From NCBI GenBank assembly GCA_018398765.1, contig JAHBMJ010000943.1, forward strand, positions 5,001 to 38,246: a stretch of 33,246 nucleotides of DNA, given 5' to 3'. The position numbers and the translations under genes are program-made. Below, one piece after another: positions 32,490 through 33,246 of the stretch. The stretch comes from Chromera velia. Taxonomy: Eukaryota > Sar > Chromeraceae. The notes beneath the pieces are model-generated. The model made no database searches, had not been told where the DNA came from, and saw nothing but the letters and a program-made list of their open reading frames with translations. Each line of letters begins with the position of its first letter. The stretch's first letter is position 1.

Positions 32490-33246
32490 GGTTCCCCAGG
32501 GGACTTTCACGGACCAGGATTTTTAAATGGCCCCTGGGCCGCCCCCCCCCAGTTCCAGTCCAGCCGCTGGGGGGGGGCAGGGGCCAGTGAGAAGGCTGGC
32601 AGTGGGCGTTTCATGAGGGCAACCTTGCAGAATACTAAGAAGAGGGGGTGGGAGTTTGGCGGGGAAACGGATGAAGTGAGAGTCGTCACGTTTGTTGAAT
32701 CCTTTGTCGGTGTGACGGGGGAAGACGATAGAGAGATGATTGCCGATTCCGGGGCCTCGAAGAGTCTCATTCCCCCCTCGTTTGACAGGTATATTGTTTC
32801 GTATGTTGACCAGGCTGTCTCGTTTCGTCTCGTCTCTGATGCTGCCCCCCTCTCTGTAAGAGGGGTCAAGACATTTCACCTTCCGTTTGTCGATGAATGG
32901 GGTGGTGTGCGCATCGTTTCTGAGGAAGGGTGTAGTCACGAGTCAATCGGTTGTCCGTTGTTTGCTTGTGGAAGAAGAAAGTTGTCTCTCCCAGGGGAGG
33001 AGAGTCCCTCTGAACCTGGGTGGGTCTGGTTGAAGGATGTGCATGGGGAGAGGTTTCGTTCTCCTGTTGATCAGACGGGCAATATTCCAATTCTCCGTCT
33101 TACGAAGGTTGAGGAAGCAGTTGTTGCTGCCAACGTTTATGCTTCTGTTTCTCCTTGTCCCCTCCGACAGTCTGCTCTCTCTGGGCAGGCAGAGATTTCT
33201 CCTGAGAACAGATCGCACCTTTTGTTTGTCCTTCACTCCCGTCTCG
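32490..33246 (+). CDS. Pol of the copia-like element: protease and start of integrase (partial)
   Basis: The frame is open from just after a TGA at 32487 to the window end; the first ATG is at 32613 (MRATLQNTKKRGWEF). The aspartic protease motif MIADSGASKSLIPP starts at 32736, with active-site D-S-G. About 160 residues later LFVLHSRL at the window edge matches the H-x-R-L-G-H start of the gag-pre-integrase zinc region of copia elements. Pol is in the -1 frame relative to Gag. Three gag-frame stops lie between the Gag stop and 32473, so a simple frameshift fusion does not work without further events. Confidence 0.8.
32519..32585 (+). promoter_or_regulatory. Candidate recoding signal: T-run with stop plus GC stem-loop
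   Basis: In the Gag frame, GAT TTT TAA ends at 32526. A slip of one base back on TTTTT would continue in the Pol frame (TTT TTA AAT GGC). Three bases on, 32529-32536 (GGCCCCTG) pairs with 32578-32585 (CAGGGGCC). Inside that, 32542-32552 (nine C then AG) pairs perfectly with 32567-32577 (CT then nine G) around a 14-base loop. That makes 19 GC-rich pairs with one 5-base bulge. Confidence 0.45.

Larger units (their letters stand above)
31291..33246 (+). mobile_element. Copia-like LTR retrotransposon, 5' part (cut by window end)
   Basis: TTGGTGCTCCCAGGCGGG at 31291-31308 begins with the TGG expected of a tRNA primer site, so the 5' LTR should end just before it, near CATCACA at 31281-31287. The LTR start cannot be fixed because the 3' LTR is outside the window. 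Gag is followed by protease and then a pre-integrase His motif with no reverse transcriptase between, which is the Ty1/copia order. G/C content and codon use differ from the AT-rich flank. Confidence 0.8.

Overview
The window reads as nuclear DNA from an intron-rich, transposon-rich unicellular eukaryote. Coding sequence is split into short exons (27-360 nt) joined by GT-AG introns with donors such as GTCAGT, GTGCGT and GTGAGT. Intergenic DNA holds retroelements, inverted-repeat elements and many microsatellites. The form of the BCS1-like AAA proteins suggests an alveolate, perhaps a chromerid or dinoflagellate relative. That is an inference; no rRNA or other marker is present.

Layout. (1) 1-4770, plus strand: the 3' part of a BCS1-like AAA ATPase gene (copy A), with an in-frame TAG, a lost splice acceptor and a Walker A substitution, so probably a decaying copy. 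(2) 4771-14021: a gene-poor stretch with a duplicated AT-rich repeat carrying two insertions, an inverted-repeat-flanked element, a complete non-autonomous LTR retrotransposon (287/298-bp LTRs, CCTCC target duplication, tRNA-type primer site, an ORF but no pol) and one orphan terminal exon. (3) 14022-20402, minus strand: an intact 15-exon BCS1-like gene (copy B). Its reading phase is consistent at every junction and gives 666 codons plus stop. A and B lie tail to tail and share introns as well as exons. (4) 20997-21857: an 861-bp foldback element with arms of about 205 bp. (5) 22253-27815, minus strand: a ten-exon gene of unknown function (gene C) with a likely mitochondrial presequence; one intron is filled by a 73-bp minisatellite of 19 full units. 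(6) 27816-31290: intergenic DNA with small tandem repeats. (7) 31291-33246: the 5' part of a Ty1/copia-like retrotransposon: primer site, Gag with zinc knuckles, then protease and the start of integrase in another frame. A GC-rich stem-loop lies at the gag-pol junction.

B should act in the mitochondrial inner membrane as a BCS1-type AAA machine. C may share that compartment through its N-terminus, but nothing else links them. The strongest leads are the GC-to-AT-skewed decay of A relative to B, the long insertion inside the AAA core, the LTR element with a non-pol ORF, the gag-pol junction hairpin, and the tandem copying of splice-site sequences. I did not find a wholly new multi-gene system.
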